Part shown: positions 26,157 to 34,288 of the stretch, in pieces
Layout of the letters: each line of letters starts with the position of its first letter
Numbering within the stretch: the first letter of the stretch is position 1
NCBI RefSeq assembly: GCF_900095265.1
Contig: NZ_LT607671.1
Location: 1-64,000, forward strand
DNA from: Janthinobacterium sp. UMAB-56
Lineage (GTDB): Bacteria; Pseudomonadota; Gammaproteobacteria; Burkholderiales; Burkholderiaceae_D
Direction: 5' to 3'
Length of the DNA: 64,000 nucleotides
Program-made: the position numbers and the translations under genes
Notes under the pieces: generated by a model
Told to the model about the DNA's origin: nothing
The model's database searches: none
What the model saw: the letters and a program-made list of their open reading frames with translations, nothing else

Positions 26157-27553
26157 AATTGGCAGAACTGCGCCGCTCGCTGACCCTGCGCGTCACGCTC
26201 GTCTTCGTGCTGATCGTGGCGCTCGTGTCGGCCGGGCTGGGCATGCATCTGTACCGCTCGTTCGTGGCGGAAATCGAGCGCCGCGACGACATTTTGTTGC
26301 TGGGAAAACTGCGGCAAATCCAGCAGCTGCTGGGCAATGCCGGCACCCTGGACATCATCCGCGAGCGGCCCCAGTATTTCCGCGACACCATGAGCGGGCA
26401 AGAGAATTCCTTGGTCCGTATCGTGCGCGCCGATGGCACGCGTTTGATCGATGTCAATCCGAACGGCGAGACGGTGGCGCATGCTGTTCCCGTGGCCGTC
26501 GATGCGCCCGTGACGGCCAGCGCCATCGTCAGCTGGACCAGCCGCGACGGCTATCCCGCCAGGGTCGTGGCAGCCAGCGCGCGCATCGGCGAACCGGCGC
26601 AGATGGCCGATATTGCCGTCGCCCGGGTCTACGGCGACCGCACGGCCATGTTTGCCGCCTACCGTTGGCAGATCGTCGTCTCGGTAGCCGTCAGCGCACT
26701 GGTGGCAGCCTTGCTCGCTAGCGTGATGCTGCTGCGGGGATTGCGGCCGTTGCGCAATATCGCCGCCCATGCTGCCCTCGTGCGGCCTGGCAAGCTGGAA
26801 CAGCAACTGGAGGCGCGCGGCGCACCCAGCGAACTGCTGCCCTTGATCCACGCGCTCAACGCCATGCTGGCGCGCTTGCAGGAAGGCTATGCGCGGCTGT
26901 CGCAGTTTTCCGCCGACCTGGCGCATGAATTTCGCACGCCCGTCACCAATCTGCTGGGTCAAAGCCAGGTCATGCTGGCCCGTCCGCGCAGTGCGCAAGA
27001 GTATGAACAGCTGGTATCGTCGAATGTGGAAGAGCTGGAACGGCTGTCGCGCATGATCGACAGCATGCTGTTTTTGGCGCGTGCGCAGCAGGAGGAAATG
27101 ATACTCGTCAAGCAAACCTTGCCCGTGCAGGACGAGTTCTTGCGCCTGGCCGATTTCTTTGAAGGCCTGGCCGAAGAGCGGGGGCTGGCGCTGGCCTGCC
27201 ACGGCAGCGGCACGGTGACGGCCGAGCCGCAACTGCTGCGCCGCGCGCTGGGCAACCTGTTGTCGAATGCGATACGCCACGCGGCGCCGGGCAGCACGAT
27301 TTTATTGCGTTCGCACGCGCCGAACGGGGGCGTGGAGCTGAGCGTGAGCAACCTCGGCCCGGCCATTCCCGCGCGCCACTTGCCCCACCTGTTCGAACGC
27401 TTCTACCGCGCCGACCCGGCCCGCAGCGACTCGGCCGCTTCCACCGGCCTGGGACTGGCCATCGTCACGGCCATCATGCAGCTGCATGGCGGCAGCGCGA
27501 GCGTGGCATCCGACGCGGCCGCCACGACGTTCACCCTCGTTTTCCCCGTTTAG
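26153..27553 (+). CDS. Sensor histidine kinase, CusS/HprS-like
   Basis: A 466-residue membrane kinase with TM1 (about 13-33), a periplasmic sensor of about 150 residues, TM2 (about 180-200), HAMP, HisKA with the phospho-acceptor in [16 protein letters not shown], and HATPase with N box [10 protein letters not shown] and G box STGLGLAIV. This is the heavy-metal sensor kinase layout shared by CusS and HprS. Because the divergent operon encodes a HIUase rather than copper efflux, an oxidant stimulus as for E. coli HprS is a reasonable guess. Its stop overlaps the end of the convergent helicase gene by 4 bases. Confidence 0.9.
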   Translation: MKLAELRRSLTLRVTLVFVLIVALVSAGLGMHLYRSFVAEIERRDDILLLGKLRQIQQLLGNAGTLDIIRERPQYFRDTMSGQENSLVRIVRADGTRLIDVNPNGETVAHAVPVAVDAPVTASAIVSWTSRDGYPARVVAASARIGEPAQMADIAVARVYGDRTAMFAAYRWQIVVSVAVSALVAALLASVMLLRGLRPLRNIAAHAALVRPGKLEQQLEARGAPSELLPLIHALNAMLARLQEGYARLSQFSADLAHEFRTPVTNLLGQSQVMLARPRSAQEYEQLVSSNVEELERLSRMIDSMLFLARAQQEEMILVKQTLPVQDEFLRLADFFEGLAEERGLALACHGSGTVTAEPQLLRRALGNLLSNAIRHAAPGSTILLRSHAPNGGVELSVSNLGPAIPARHLPHLFERFYRADPARSDSAASTGLGLAIVTAIMQLHGGSASVASDAAATTFTLVFPV

Positions 27554-30500
27554 CCCATTTCTACCAAGAACTCATGCATGCCCGTATGCGGCAGTTGCGC
27601 GCAGGCCGGTGCAAAATGCGGCAACTGCCCCCACAGCAGCGGATTGCCGACGATGTACACGTAATGTTGCGCGCGCGTCAGGGCCACGTTGAGCAGGTTT
27701 GGCGTACTGGCCGCCCATTGCGCGGCGCCGGCCGTGCTGTCGTCGGCACCCAGGACCAGCATCACCACGCTTTGCTCCTTGCCCTGGAAGGTGTGCACGG
27801 TGCCCACCATCTGGCTGCTCCATAGGCGCAATTCGCGCGCCGTCGGTGCCTTGCCATAGCCGAGGCGGCGGTCCCAGTCCAGGTCGACGATGCGCGAGCG
27901 TAATTCGTTGCGCACGGCCTTGAACGGCGTGATCACATACATGTCGGGCAGCTTGCCGTCGCGGCGATACAGTTTCAGCAGCACTTCCAGCACGAAATCG
28001 AGTTGCACGGGCACCACTTGCTTGTAGCTGACGGCGCCGACGGCGTCGATCCAGCGGCTCGGGCCCCGCGTGAGGCCGCGCGCGCTGGCCGGCGGCGTGC
28101 GTTCGCTCAAGCCGTAGACCATCTTGTCTTCGTAGGCGATGCTATTGGCCAGCGAAAACATCGGTTCCACGCAGCGGCGGTGCACGCGCAAGGGGCTGCC
28201 TATCCACAGCGGCTGTGCGCTGCCGGCGCCGACTTGCGCGCCATAGCGGTTGGCCTTGTCGGCCAGTGTTTGCACGGAAACGGAAGTCGGCGCGTAACTG
28301 CCATCTTGCGTGTGCGGCGACAGGGCAGACAAGGTTTGCACGAGGCGCCCTGGCACCGTGAATACGGGTTCGATTTGCAGCGGGTCGCCCACGACGACGG
28401 CGCGCCTGGCGCGCCACAGGCTGCCCAGCGCCGCTTGCGGCACGGCCTGACCTGCTTCATCGATGAACAGCCAGCCCAGCGATTCGGGGCCCATGCCCTG
28501 GAACTGGCGCGCGAACGAAGCGAATGTGGTCGACACGACAGGCACCACCATGAACAGGCTATGCCAGACCATGGCGATGTGCGACTGGTCGTAGGCGCGC
28601 TTGTTTTTCAACAATTTCGACACGGCCAGCAAGTTGCCGCCAAAGCCGGGGCCGCCTTTCTTTGCTACTTCCGCCAGCCACGCTTCGTGCAGGGCCAGGG
28701 CTTTGGCGAACAGGCGCGAACGCAGGCGCGCCAGCGCCGGCTCATGCCACAGGCCGCCAATTTGCAGCGCGTCGCCGTCCAGCTCGTCCAGGGTCGCGGG
28801 CGCGATGATGGTGGGGAAGCGCATGCGCGCGCGGCGCAGCAGTTCCGTGCTGTCATCCCATTCGCGCTGGCGCGACTGCGCCGTGCGCAGGGCGATGTGC
28901 AGGCTGTGGCGGGCGCGCTCGCAGCGCGGCTCCAGCTCGCCCTTCAGCAGCAGCTTGATGGCGGATACGTCGCGCGCGGCCTGGCGTTGCGCTTCGGCGT
29001 TGGCGATGACGGCGTCCTTGTAGGCGCGCGCCGGCGCCGTGCGGAACAGGCGGGCAAAGAAACCTGGTTGCGTCAGCGCCACCAGGCGTTCTTCTTCCAG
29101 CAATTCCTTCTTGCTGGCAAGCAGGGTGTCCTGCTGTGCCAGCGCGCTGGACAGGGCGCCATTCGCCGCATCCATCTCTTGCTCGGCCGCAATCAACGCT
29201 TGCTGGCTGGCCTGGATGAAGTCGCCTTCCGTGCAAGTGCCTACGGCTTGCCACAGGGCCGCGTATTGGGCGTGTTCGGCCAGGGCTTTTTCCACCACGT
29301 GTTCCGTCTCGCGAAACTCGCGCGCCGCCTGGGCGAAGCTTACGCCCTGGTAGCTGGCCAGCCATTGGCGGATATTCTGCGCGTTCGGCGTCTTGCGCGC
29401 CGTGCTCTTGTCCCAGTCGTCGTCATAAAAATTGCTGACGAAGCGGCGGCGGTTCGCGCTATTGCCCAGCGCGCAGGACATCAAGCCCCATGGCGCTTCC
29501 GTCTCGCTCAGGGCGCGGTTCGCGCCATTGCCATCGGCCACGACGCGGCGCGCCACGCTTTCAAAGTAACGCGTGCGCGCCCATTCCTTGCCCAGCTGCT
29601 TTGGCTTCGGCAAGTCACCGGAAATGTTTTCCACCGCCGCGTTATTCGACGAGGCGACGACCATTTCAAAGCCCGTCAGTTCCGGGCGCAAGCGGGCGAT
29701 GGTGATGGGGTCGCGCACGCCTTCGAAGGCCACGGCCACCTTGCCGATGAAGGCGTCGCCGGCACGGTCCAGGCAAGCCAGTACGCTGGCGCGGCGCACG
29801 ATATTGTCGGCGAACAATTCGCGCAACAAGGTCGTCTTGCCCGTGCCGGGCGGGCCGTTGACGGAAAAGATGCCCCGTTCATGCAGACTGGTACGCGCGC
29901 CGTGGATGGCGAACTGTTGCATCAGGCTCATGGCATAGCTGGCGTCTTCCAGCCAGTGTCCCCGGTGCATATTGGCTGGATTGAGCATGGCGGCCAGCGC
30001 CTGGCGTCCGGCTGGACTGTACAGGTCGATGCGCTCATCGTGCGCCAGCGGCGTCAGATAGGCGGCCACGGTGGGCGGCAGCTTGCCGCCACGCAAGGCG
30101 CGGATGATCTGTTCCAGGTCGTCGAGATAAAAACTGTTGAGAATATCGATCGATGGTTCCACCGCATCGCCAAAGTCCAGCGTGCGGTTCTGGCTGGTCT
30201 CTAGCGTATCGGCCGCGTCGCTGGCGGCGCGTTTTTTGCGCGTGCGCAATTCCAGCACGGCCAGCGGCTGGCCCGCCGACGGGTGGAAGCCGGCCCAGTC
30301 GCGCAGCAGGTCGGCCAGCGCCGCGATTTCCATGCCGGACAGGGGCGACGAGACATTGCCCGCCTCGTCCGTCACTTGCTGCGGTACGCGGGCAGCGGCG
30401 AAATTGCGCAAGCTGTCTTGCAAGGCCAGCTGGCTGTCGCTGAAGGCGTCCAGGCTCAGGCCCGACCAGTCAGGCGTGCGCGCGCGACCCAGCGCCCACG

Positions 30501-30888
30501 GCAACGTTGAAACAGAGACGGGGTCGAACTGCGGCTCGCCCAGCGCATTCAAGTTCAGGCGGGCAAAGCACGAGCGTCCGGCCAGTTCCGTTTTTTCTGT
30601 TTCGGCCATGTTTTCCGGGCCGCTGGCCGGCGGACAAGCCTTGTTGATTTCGGCCTTGTCGAACACGCCGAGGAACAGCGAAAAGCCGTCGATCTCGCGG
30701 TCGGACGGTACTTGCCATTGCGTGGCGAACTGCAGCGGCAATTGCGCCAGCTGTTCGCGGTGCAGGAGACGCACGGTGGACTGGTCTTCAACGTCCGTGA
30801 TTTGATTCAGGTCAAACGGGATAAAGAATTCGATCTTGTGCCAATACTCCAGGATAGCCAGGAGGCGCTGCTGTTCTGCCTGATTCAT
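27550..30888 (-). CDS. Large SF1 (DNA2/NAM7-like) helicase / AAA domain protein
   Basis: A 1112-residue ATPase. Residues 1-340 match no domain I know. Walker A GPPGTGKTT is at 345-353, a long coiled-coil, Glu/Ala-rich insertion spans roughly 500-680, Walker B LFIDEAGQ is near 807, followed by motif III GDPLQIEPV, motif V GTVHTFQGKEQS and motif VI NVALTRAQH. This is a 5'-to-3' SF1B-type core with AAA_11/AAA_12 halves. Nucleic-acid unwinding is expected; the biological role is unknown. The ATG at 30888 has only a weak ribosome site, but similarity to the family's N-terminus begins there. The frame is open beyond it, which is a GC effect. It is transcribed alone. Confidence 0.85.
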   Translation of the reverse strand: MNQAEQQRLLAILEYWHKIEFFIPFDLNQITDVEDQSTVRLLHREQLAQLPLQFATQWQVPSDREIDGFSLFLGVFDKAEINKACPPASGPENMAETEKTELAGRSCFARLNLNALGEPQFDPVSVSTLPWALGRARTPDWSGLSLDAFSDSQLALQDSLRNFAAARVPQQVTDEAGNVSSPLSGMEIAALADLLRDWAGFHPSAGQPLAVLELRTRKKRAASDAADTLETSQNRTLDFGDAVEPSIDILNSFYLDDLEQIIRALRGGKLPPTVAAYLTPLAHDERIDLYSPAGRQALAAMLNPANMHRGHWLEDASYAMSLMQQFAIHGARTSLHERGIFSVNGPPGTGKTTLLRELFADNIVRRASVLACLDRAGDAFIGKVAVAFEGVRDPITIARLRPELTGFEMVVASSNNAAVENISGDLPKPKQLGKEWARTRYFESVARRVVADGNGANRALSETEAPWGLMSCALGNSANRRRFVSNFYDDDWDKSTARKTPNAQNIRQWLASYQGVSFAQAAREFRETEHVVEKALAEHAQYAALWQAVGTCTEGDFIQASQQALIAAEQEMDAANGALSSALAQQDTLLASKKELLEEERLVALTQPGFFARLFRTAPARAYKDAVIANAEAQRQAARDVSAIKLLLKGELEPRCERARHSLHIALRTAQSRQREWDDSTELLRRARMRFPTIIAPATLDELDGDALQIGGLWHEPALARLRSRLFAKALALHEAWLAEVAKKGGPGFGGNLLAVSKLLKNKRAYDQSHIAMVWHSLFMVVPVVSTTFASFARQFQGMGPESLGWLFIDEAGQAVPQAALGSLWRARRAVVVGDPLQIEPVFTVPGRLVQTLSALSPHTQDGSYAPTSVSVQTLADKANRYGAQVGAGSAQPLWIGSPLRVHRRCVEPMFSLANSIAYEDKMVYGLSERTPPASARGLTRGPSRWIDAVGAVSYKQVVPVQLDFVLEVLLKLYRRDGKLPDMYVITPFKAVRNELRSRIVDLDWDRRLGYGKAPTARELRLWSSQMVGTVHTFQGKEQSVVMLVLGADDSTAGAAQWAASTPNLLNVALTRAQHYVYIVGNPLLWGQLPHFAPACAQLPHTGMHEFLVEMG

Positions 30889-31040
30889 GATGACCAATAT
30901 TTTGTAAAGCGAGCGAGGATTGTAAAGCGTATGCGCGGCGCACGTTTTGCACTTTTGCCTATTGCGCGGGCTTTGCCGTAAAAAAAGTTGGCCTGTCAGT
31001 GGAAAGAAGCCGGACGGCAACTTCGAACGCATCTTTGTCG

Positions 31041-31070
31041 TTGACAGCTTGTTATTGTTGCTGCTACTGT
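31041..31070 (+). promoter_or_regulatory. Promoter of the GntR-ABC-peptidase operon
   Basis: A perfect -35 TTGACA (31041-31046) is followed after 18 bases by TACTGT (31065-31070) as -10, matching 4 of 6 positions. The -10 overlaps the left arm of the palindrome at 31066. Confidence 0.65.
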
Positions 31071-31090
31071 ACTGCCTGTAATAGTACAGT
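31066..31090. promoter_or_regulatory. Perfect inverted repeat, probable GntR operator
   Basis: ACTGTACT (31066-31073) and AGTACAGT (31083-31090) form a perfect 8-bp inverted repeat with a 9-base spacer, overlapping the -10 region and ending 11 bases before the GntR start codon. Position and symmetry indicate autorepression by the YtrA-type regulator. Confidence 0.75.
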
Positions 31091-31101
31091 GAAGTCATGC
31101 C

Positions 31102-31512
31102 ATGAACCGTCGAAGTCCCTTGATGCTGCAGATCGCTACAGGCGATCCGCGCCCCATCCATCGCCAGATCGTTGACGGTGTACGGCGCCTGATCGCCAGC
31201 GGCGAGTTGACGCTGGGCGCGAACTTGCCCAGTGTCCGTGGCCTGGCCTTGCAGTTGGGCATTAATCCGAACACGGTCGCCAAGGCTTATAGCGAACTGA
31301 CGGCGGAGGGCTGGCTGGATGCGCGCGCCGGCCTGGGCCTGTTCGTGGCTGCGCCGCGCCAGCGCCTGTCCGACGAGGAACGCGCACGGCGTCTGGACGA
31401 AGCGTTGACCCGCTTCGTCGGCGACGTCATCGCGCTCGACTATCCTGCTGGCGTGGTGCTGGAACGCGTAGCGGGCGAACTGGCCTTGTGCCTTCCCAAG
31501 AAGACCGGCTGA
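31102..31512 (+). CDS. GntR family transcriptional regulator, YtrA subfamily
   Basis: A 136-residue protein. An N-terminal winged helix-turn-helix (residues about 15-80: IHRQIVDGVRRLIASGELTLG, LPSVRGLALQLGINPNTVAKAY) is followed by only about 45 residues forming short helices, the small C-terminal dimerisation region that defines the YtrA group. YtrA repressors typically control ABC transporter genes encoded just downstream, as here: the ATPase starts 9 bases after its stop. The perfect palindrome upstream is its likely operator. The inducing signal is not visible. Confidence 0.92.
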   Translation: MNRRSPLMLQIATGDPRPIHRQIVDGVRRLIASGELTLGANLPSVRGLALQLGINPNTVAKAYSELTAEGWLDARAGLGLFVAAPRQRLSDEERARRLDEALTRFVGDVIALDYPAGVVLERVAGELALCLPKKTG

Positions 31513-31521
31513 AAGTATCCG

Positions 31522-32445
31522 ATGACGAATGAACCCATCTTGCAGACCGACAAGTTGTCGCTGCGCTTCAAGGACAAGCATGCGCTAGACCAGCTTAGCC
31601 TGCGCGTGGCGCGCGGCGGCATCCATGCCATCGTCGGCGCGAATGGCGCTGGCAAGTCTTCGCTGTTCCGCGTGCTGCTGGGCTTCGAGGCGGCGACCGA
31701 AGGCAGCGCCCGTATTCTCGGTTGTGACTGCGCCCGGCTGACGCCGGACTTGCGTGGACGCATCGGCTATGTCAACGAGGAGCACACCTTGCCCCTGTGG
31801 CTGACGATCGGTGAACTGACAGCCATGCAACGCCGCCTGTACACGGGATGGAATGAGGAACGCTATTGCAGTGTGTTGCGCAACTTCAATGTATTGCCAG
31901 GGCAGCGCATCGCGCAGCTGTCGCGTGGGGAACGTGCCGGCGTGAATCTGGCGCTGGCGCTCGGGCAGAGTCCGGAACTGTTGATCCTCGACGAACCCAC
32001 GCTGGGCCTCGATGTGGTTGCCAAGCGTCTGTTCCTGGGGGCCATGATGGAAAGCAGCTATAGCGATGGCATGACCATTATCTATTGCTCGCACCAAATG
32101 GAAGAAATCGAGCGCGTGGCCGACCAGCTGATCATTCTTGAGCGCGGGCGTTTGTTGCAGGCTTGCGCGCCGGACGTCCTGTGCGAGCGGGTACTGCTGT
32201 GGGTGGCCGAATTTCCCTTCCTGCCGCCCGATACGAGAGCGCTGCCCGGTATCTTGCATACCGAACATATTGACGGACTGAGCCACTTCATGGTGCTGGA
32301 CCAGGGACCGGAATTTGCCGCACGCCTGCGCCTGCTGGGTGCGCGCAGCGTGCACAACATGCCCGTCAGCCTCGACCGCGCCATCAATGCCTTGTTGGCG
32401 CGCGGGCATATTTCCGCTGCTAACCCCGCGCTGTACGCGGCCTGA
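31522..32445 (+). CDS. ABC transporter ATP-binding protein
   Basis: A 307-residue ATPase with Walker A GANGAGKSS (about 39-47), Q-loop region YVNEEHTLPLWLTIGE, a signature LSRGERAG slightly divergent from LSGGQ, Walker B LLILDEPTLGLD and the switch His in YCSHQMEE. The C-terminal 80 residues form an accessory region as in DrrA/CcmA-like exporters. It is second in a four-gene operon controlled by the GntR regulator and its partner is the multi-spanning protein starting 13 bases later. Confidence 0.92.
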   Translation: MTNEPILQTDKLSLRFKDKHALDQLSLRVARGGIHAIVGANGAGKSSLFRVLLGFEAATEGSARILGCDCARLTPDLRGRIGYVNEEHTLPLWLTIGELTAMQRRLYTGWNEERYCSVLRNFNVLPGQRIAQLSRGERAGVNLALALGQSPELLILDEPTLGLDVVAKRLFLGAMMESSYSDGMTIIYCSHQMEEIERVADQLIILERGRLLQACAPDVLCERVLLWVAEFPFLPPDTRALPGILHTEHIDGLSHFMVLDQGPEFAARLRLLGARSVHNMPVSLDRAINALLARGHISAANPALYAA

Positions 32446-32458
32446 GAAAGACTTCTTC

Positions 32459-34288
32459 ATGGGCGACCTGTACCTGAGTGAGTGCCGCCGCTACCTGCGG
32501 GCCACCCTGATCTTTGCTGCCGTCCATATATTGGTGCAACTCTTCCTGGCCCGCTTAGGCAGCATCTTCCAGCAAGGCTGGCCCATGCAACTGCTCATCC
32601 TGGCAGTGTGCATGCTGGCAGGTCTGGGTCTTGCGCTGCATCAGATCGGCAGCTATCGCCAGCCCAGCCGCTGGCTGTGGCTGCTGCACCGGCCGCTGGC
32701 TCCCGGCGCCATCCTGGGAGGCTTGATGCTGGCGTCGGCCACGCTGATTGCCCTGGCCATTGGCCTGCCGCTGCTGCTGACCGTGCTGGGCACTGATTTT
32801 CTGTCGCCGCGCACGGTCGACATGCGCCACTACCTGGCCGTGCCTTACCTGGTGATGATGACGCTGATCGCCTGGCTGTGCGGCGCCGCCATCATGGTCA
32901 GCCGCCTGCGCTGTGCCTTCCTGCTTATTCTCCTGCCCTATGTGATGCTGATGCACGCGGCCGGCGCGCTCAGCCTGCTGCTGGCGACGCTGCCCTGCGC
33001 AGCGTTGTTGATGTGGAACGTGCACGCCAGTTTCACGCCCAGCCGCATGCGGCTCGCCGGCGGCCGCACCGCCACGCTGGCACAGGCGGTGCCACTGGTG
33101 GTGGGCATATATTGTCTGTTGCTGTGGGGTACGTTGGCTGTCTTTCACATCGCCCTGATCGGCTTGGACCGGCATCCGCAGACGATGGCCATGCCGTCGG
33201 CTGGCGGCTACGCGGATGTGAGCCGCGCCGATGGCCGCAGCCTGATGCTTGCCGGACTGGCCGGCGCCCAGGATGAGCGTGCGCCACTGTGGCGGCGCCA
33301 GTTGCCTTTGCTCGAAGTGGGGACCTTGCAAGCGACGATCACGCGCTATGCCGTGCGACAGCAATTGTCGAACCAGAACGCGCCGCCGCAGGCTGAGCTG
33401 AGCGATCTGCAGCAGCGCCTGACCTTCAATCACGGCAGCATGCGTTTCGACGTGCACGACATGCGCACGGGTGCGCTCATCAATCAGATGGGGCTGCATG
33501 GACTGGGGGACTTGCAGGCGTTTCCCGGCGTACCCGTACTTGCCGGTAATGTGCTCACCGGAAACATGGTGCTGGCATTCGAACCGGCTGGTCATGCGCT
33601 ACGGTTGCAGGCACTCTTGCCAGCCGGGGAGCAAGCGGTTGCAGCACCGAAGAAAATCAGCGAACGCGTGTATGTGCTCAGCAACGGCCACCTGCTCGTC
33701 TATGCGCCTGCCGCAGCGGCGCAGCCCGGTGCTGCCGATACGGAAGTGTTCCGCCTGCCATTGCCTGTACCGCTGAGCAATCTGGAGCGGGTTGATATCG
33801 CGCCATTGCTCGACGGTACGCTGGTTTCCATCACGGGGGGGCGCGCCATGCAGTCAGGCGTACCAGGCAGTACGCAAGCGTTGCTGTTCGTCGACGCCAG
33901 CGGCCGCGCGCAGCCGGTCGCCACGCACGCCATCGACCACGATTTTCCGCTGCTGTTCGAACACGCCGACTGGTGGCTCTCACCCGCGCTGCATGCGCTC
34001 GTCAATCTGCCGCAGCGGATGTATGCTGATGGCGCCGTGCCGGATCTGACTGACGACAATGCCCGGCCTGTCGTCCGTCCGGCTGCCGTCTGGAGCGCCG
34101 CACTGTTGGCCGCTTTGCTCAGCGTCATGGGCGCGTGGTACTGGCGGCGGCAGGCCGGCGATGTGCCGCGCATCTGGCTGCTGGCCTGCGCGCTGCTGGG
34201 GCCTGCCTGCCTGCTGACGCTGCTGATCCTGCATCCACGCTCGCCAGTACCGCAGGCGCGCCCGCTTGCTGCTGCGTTGGCCAGATGA
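32459..34288 (+). CDS. ABC transporter permease-like membrane protein with large extracytoplasmic domain
   Basis: A 609-residue protein. Six hydrophobic helices occupy about residues 14-232, then roughly 300 hydrophilic, beta-rich residues (about 240-540), then two further helices (about 545-595). The first block resembles ABC-2 type permeases; the large domain has no motif I recognise and is predicted to lie outside the cytoplasm. ATG 32459 follows the ATPase stop by 13 bases. The last codons overlap the peptidase start (ATGA at 34285), indicating translational coupling with an extracytoplasmic S9 peptidase. The permease role is inferred from context and topology. Confidence 0.75.
   Translation: MGDLYLSECRRYLRATLIFAAVHILVQLFLARLGSIFQQGWPMQLLILAVCMLAGLGLALHQIGSYRQPSRWLWLLHRPLAPGAILGGLMLASATLIALAIGLPLLLTVLGTDFLSPRTVDMRHYLAVPYLVMMTLIAWLCGAAIMVSRLRCAFLLILLPYVMLMHAAGALSLLLATLPCAALLMWNVHASFTPSRMRLAGGRTATLAQAVPLVVGIYCLLLWGTLAVFHIALIGLDRHPQTMAMPSAGGYADVSRADGRSLMLAGLAGAQDERAPLWRRQLPLLEVGTLQATITRYAVRQQLSNQNAPPQAELSDLQQRLTFNHGSMRFDVHDMRTGALINQMGLHGLGDLQAFPGVPVLAGNVLTGNMVLAFEPAGHALRLQALLPAGEQAVAAPKKISERVYVLSNGHLLVYAPAAAAQPGAADTEVFRLPLPVPLSNLERVDIAPLLDGTLVSITGGRAMQSGVPGSTQALLFVDASGRAQPVATHAIDHDFPLLFEHADWWLSPALHALVNLPQRMYADGAVPDLTDDNARPVVRPAAVWSAALLAALLSVMGAWYWRRQAGDVPRIWLLACALLGPACLLTLLILHPRSPVPQARPLAAALAR

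Noticed and set aside
28003-30204. 733-residue open frame opposite the helicase gene
   Set aside because: Antisense artefact; the helicase motifs on the other strand are unambiguous.
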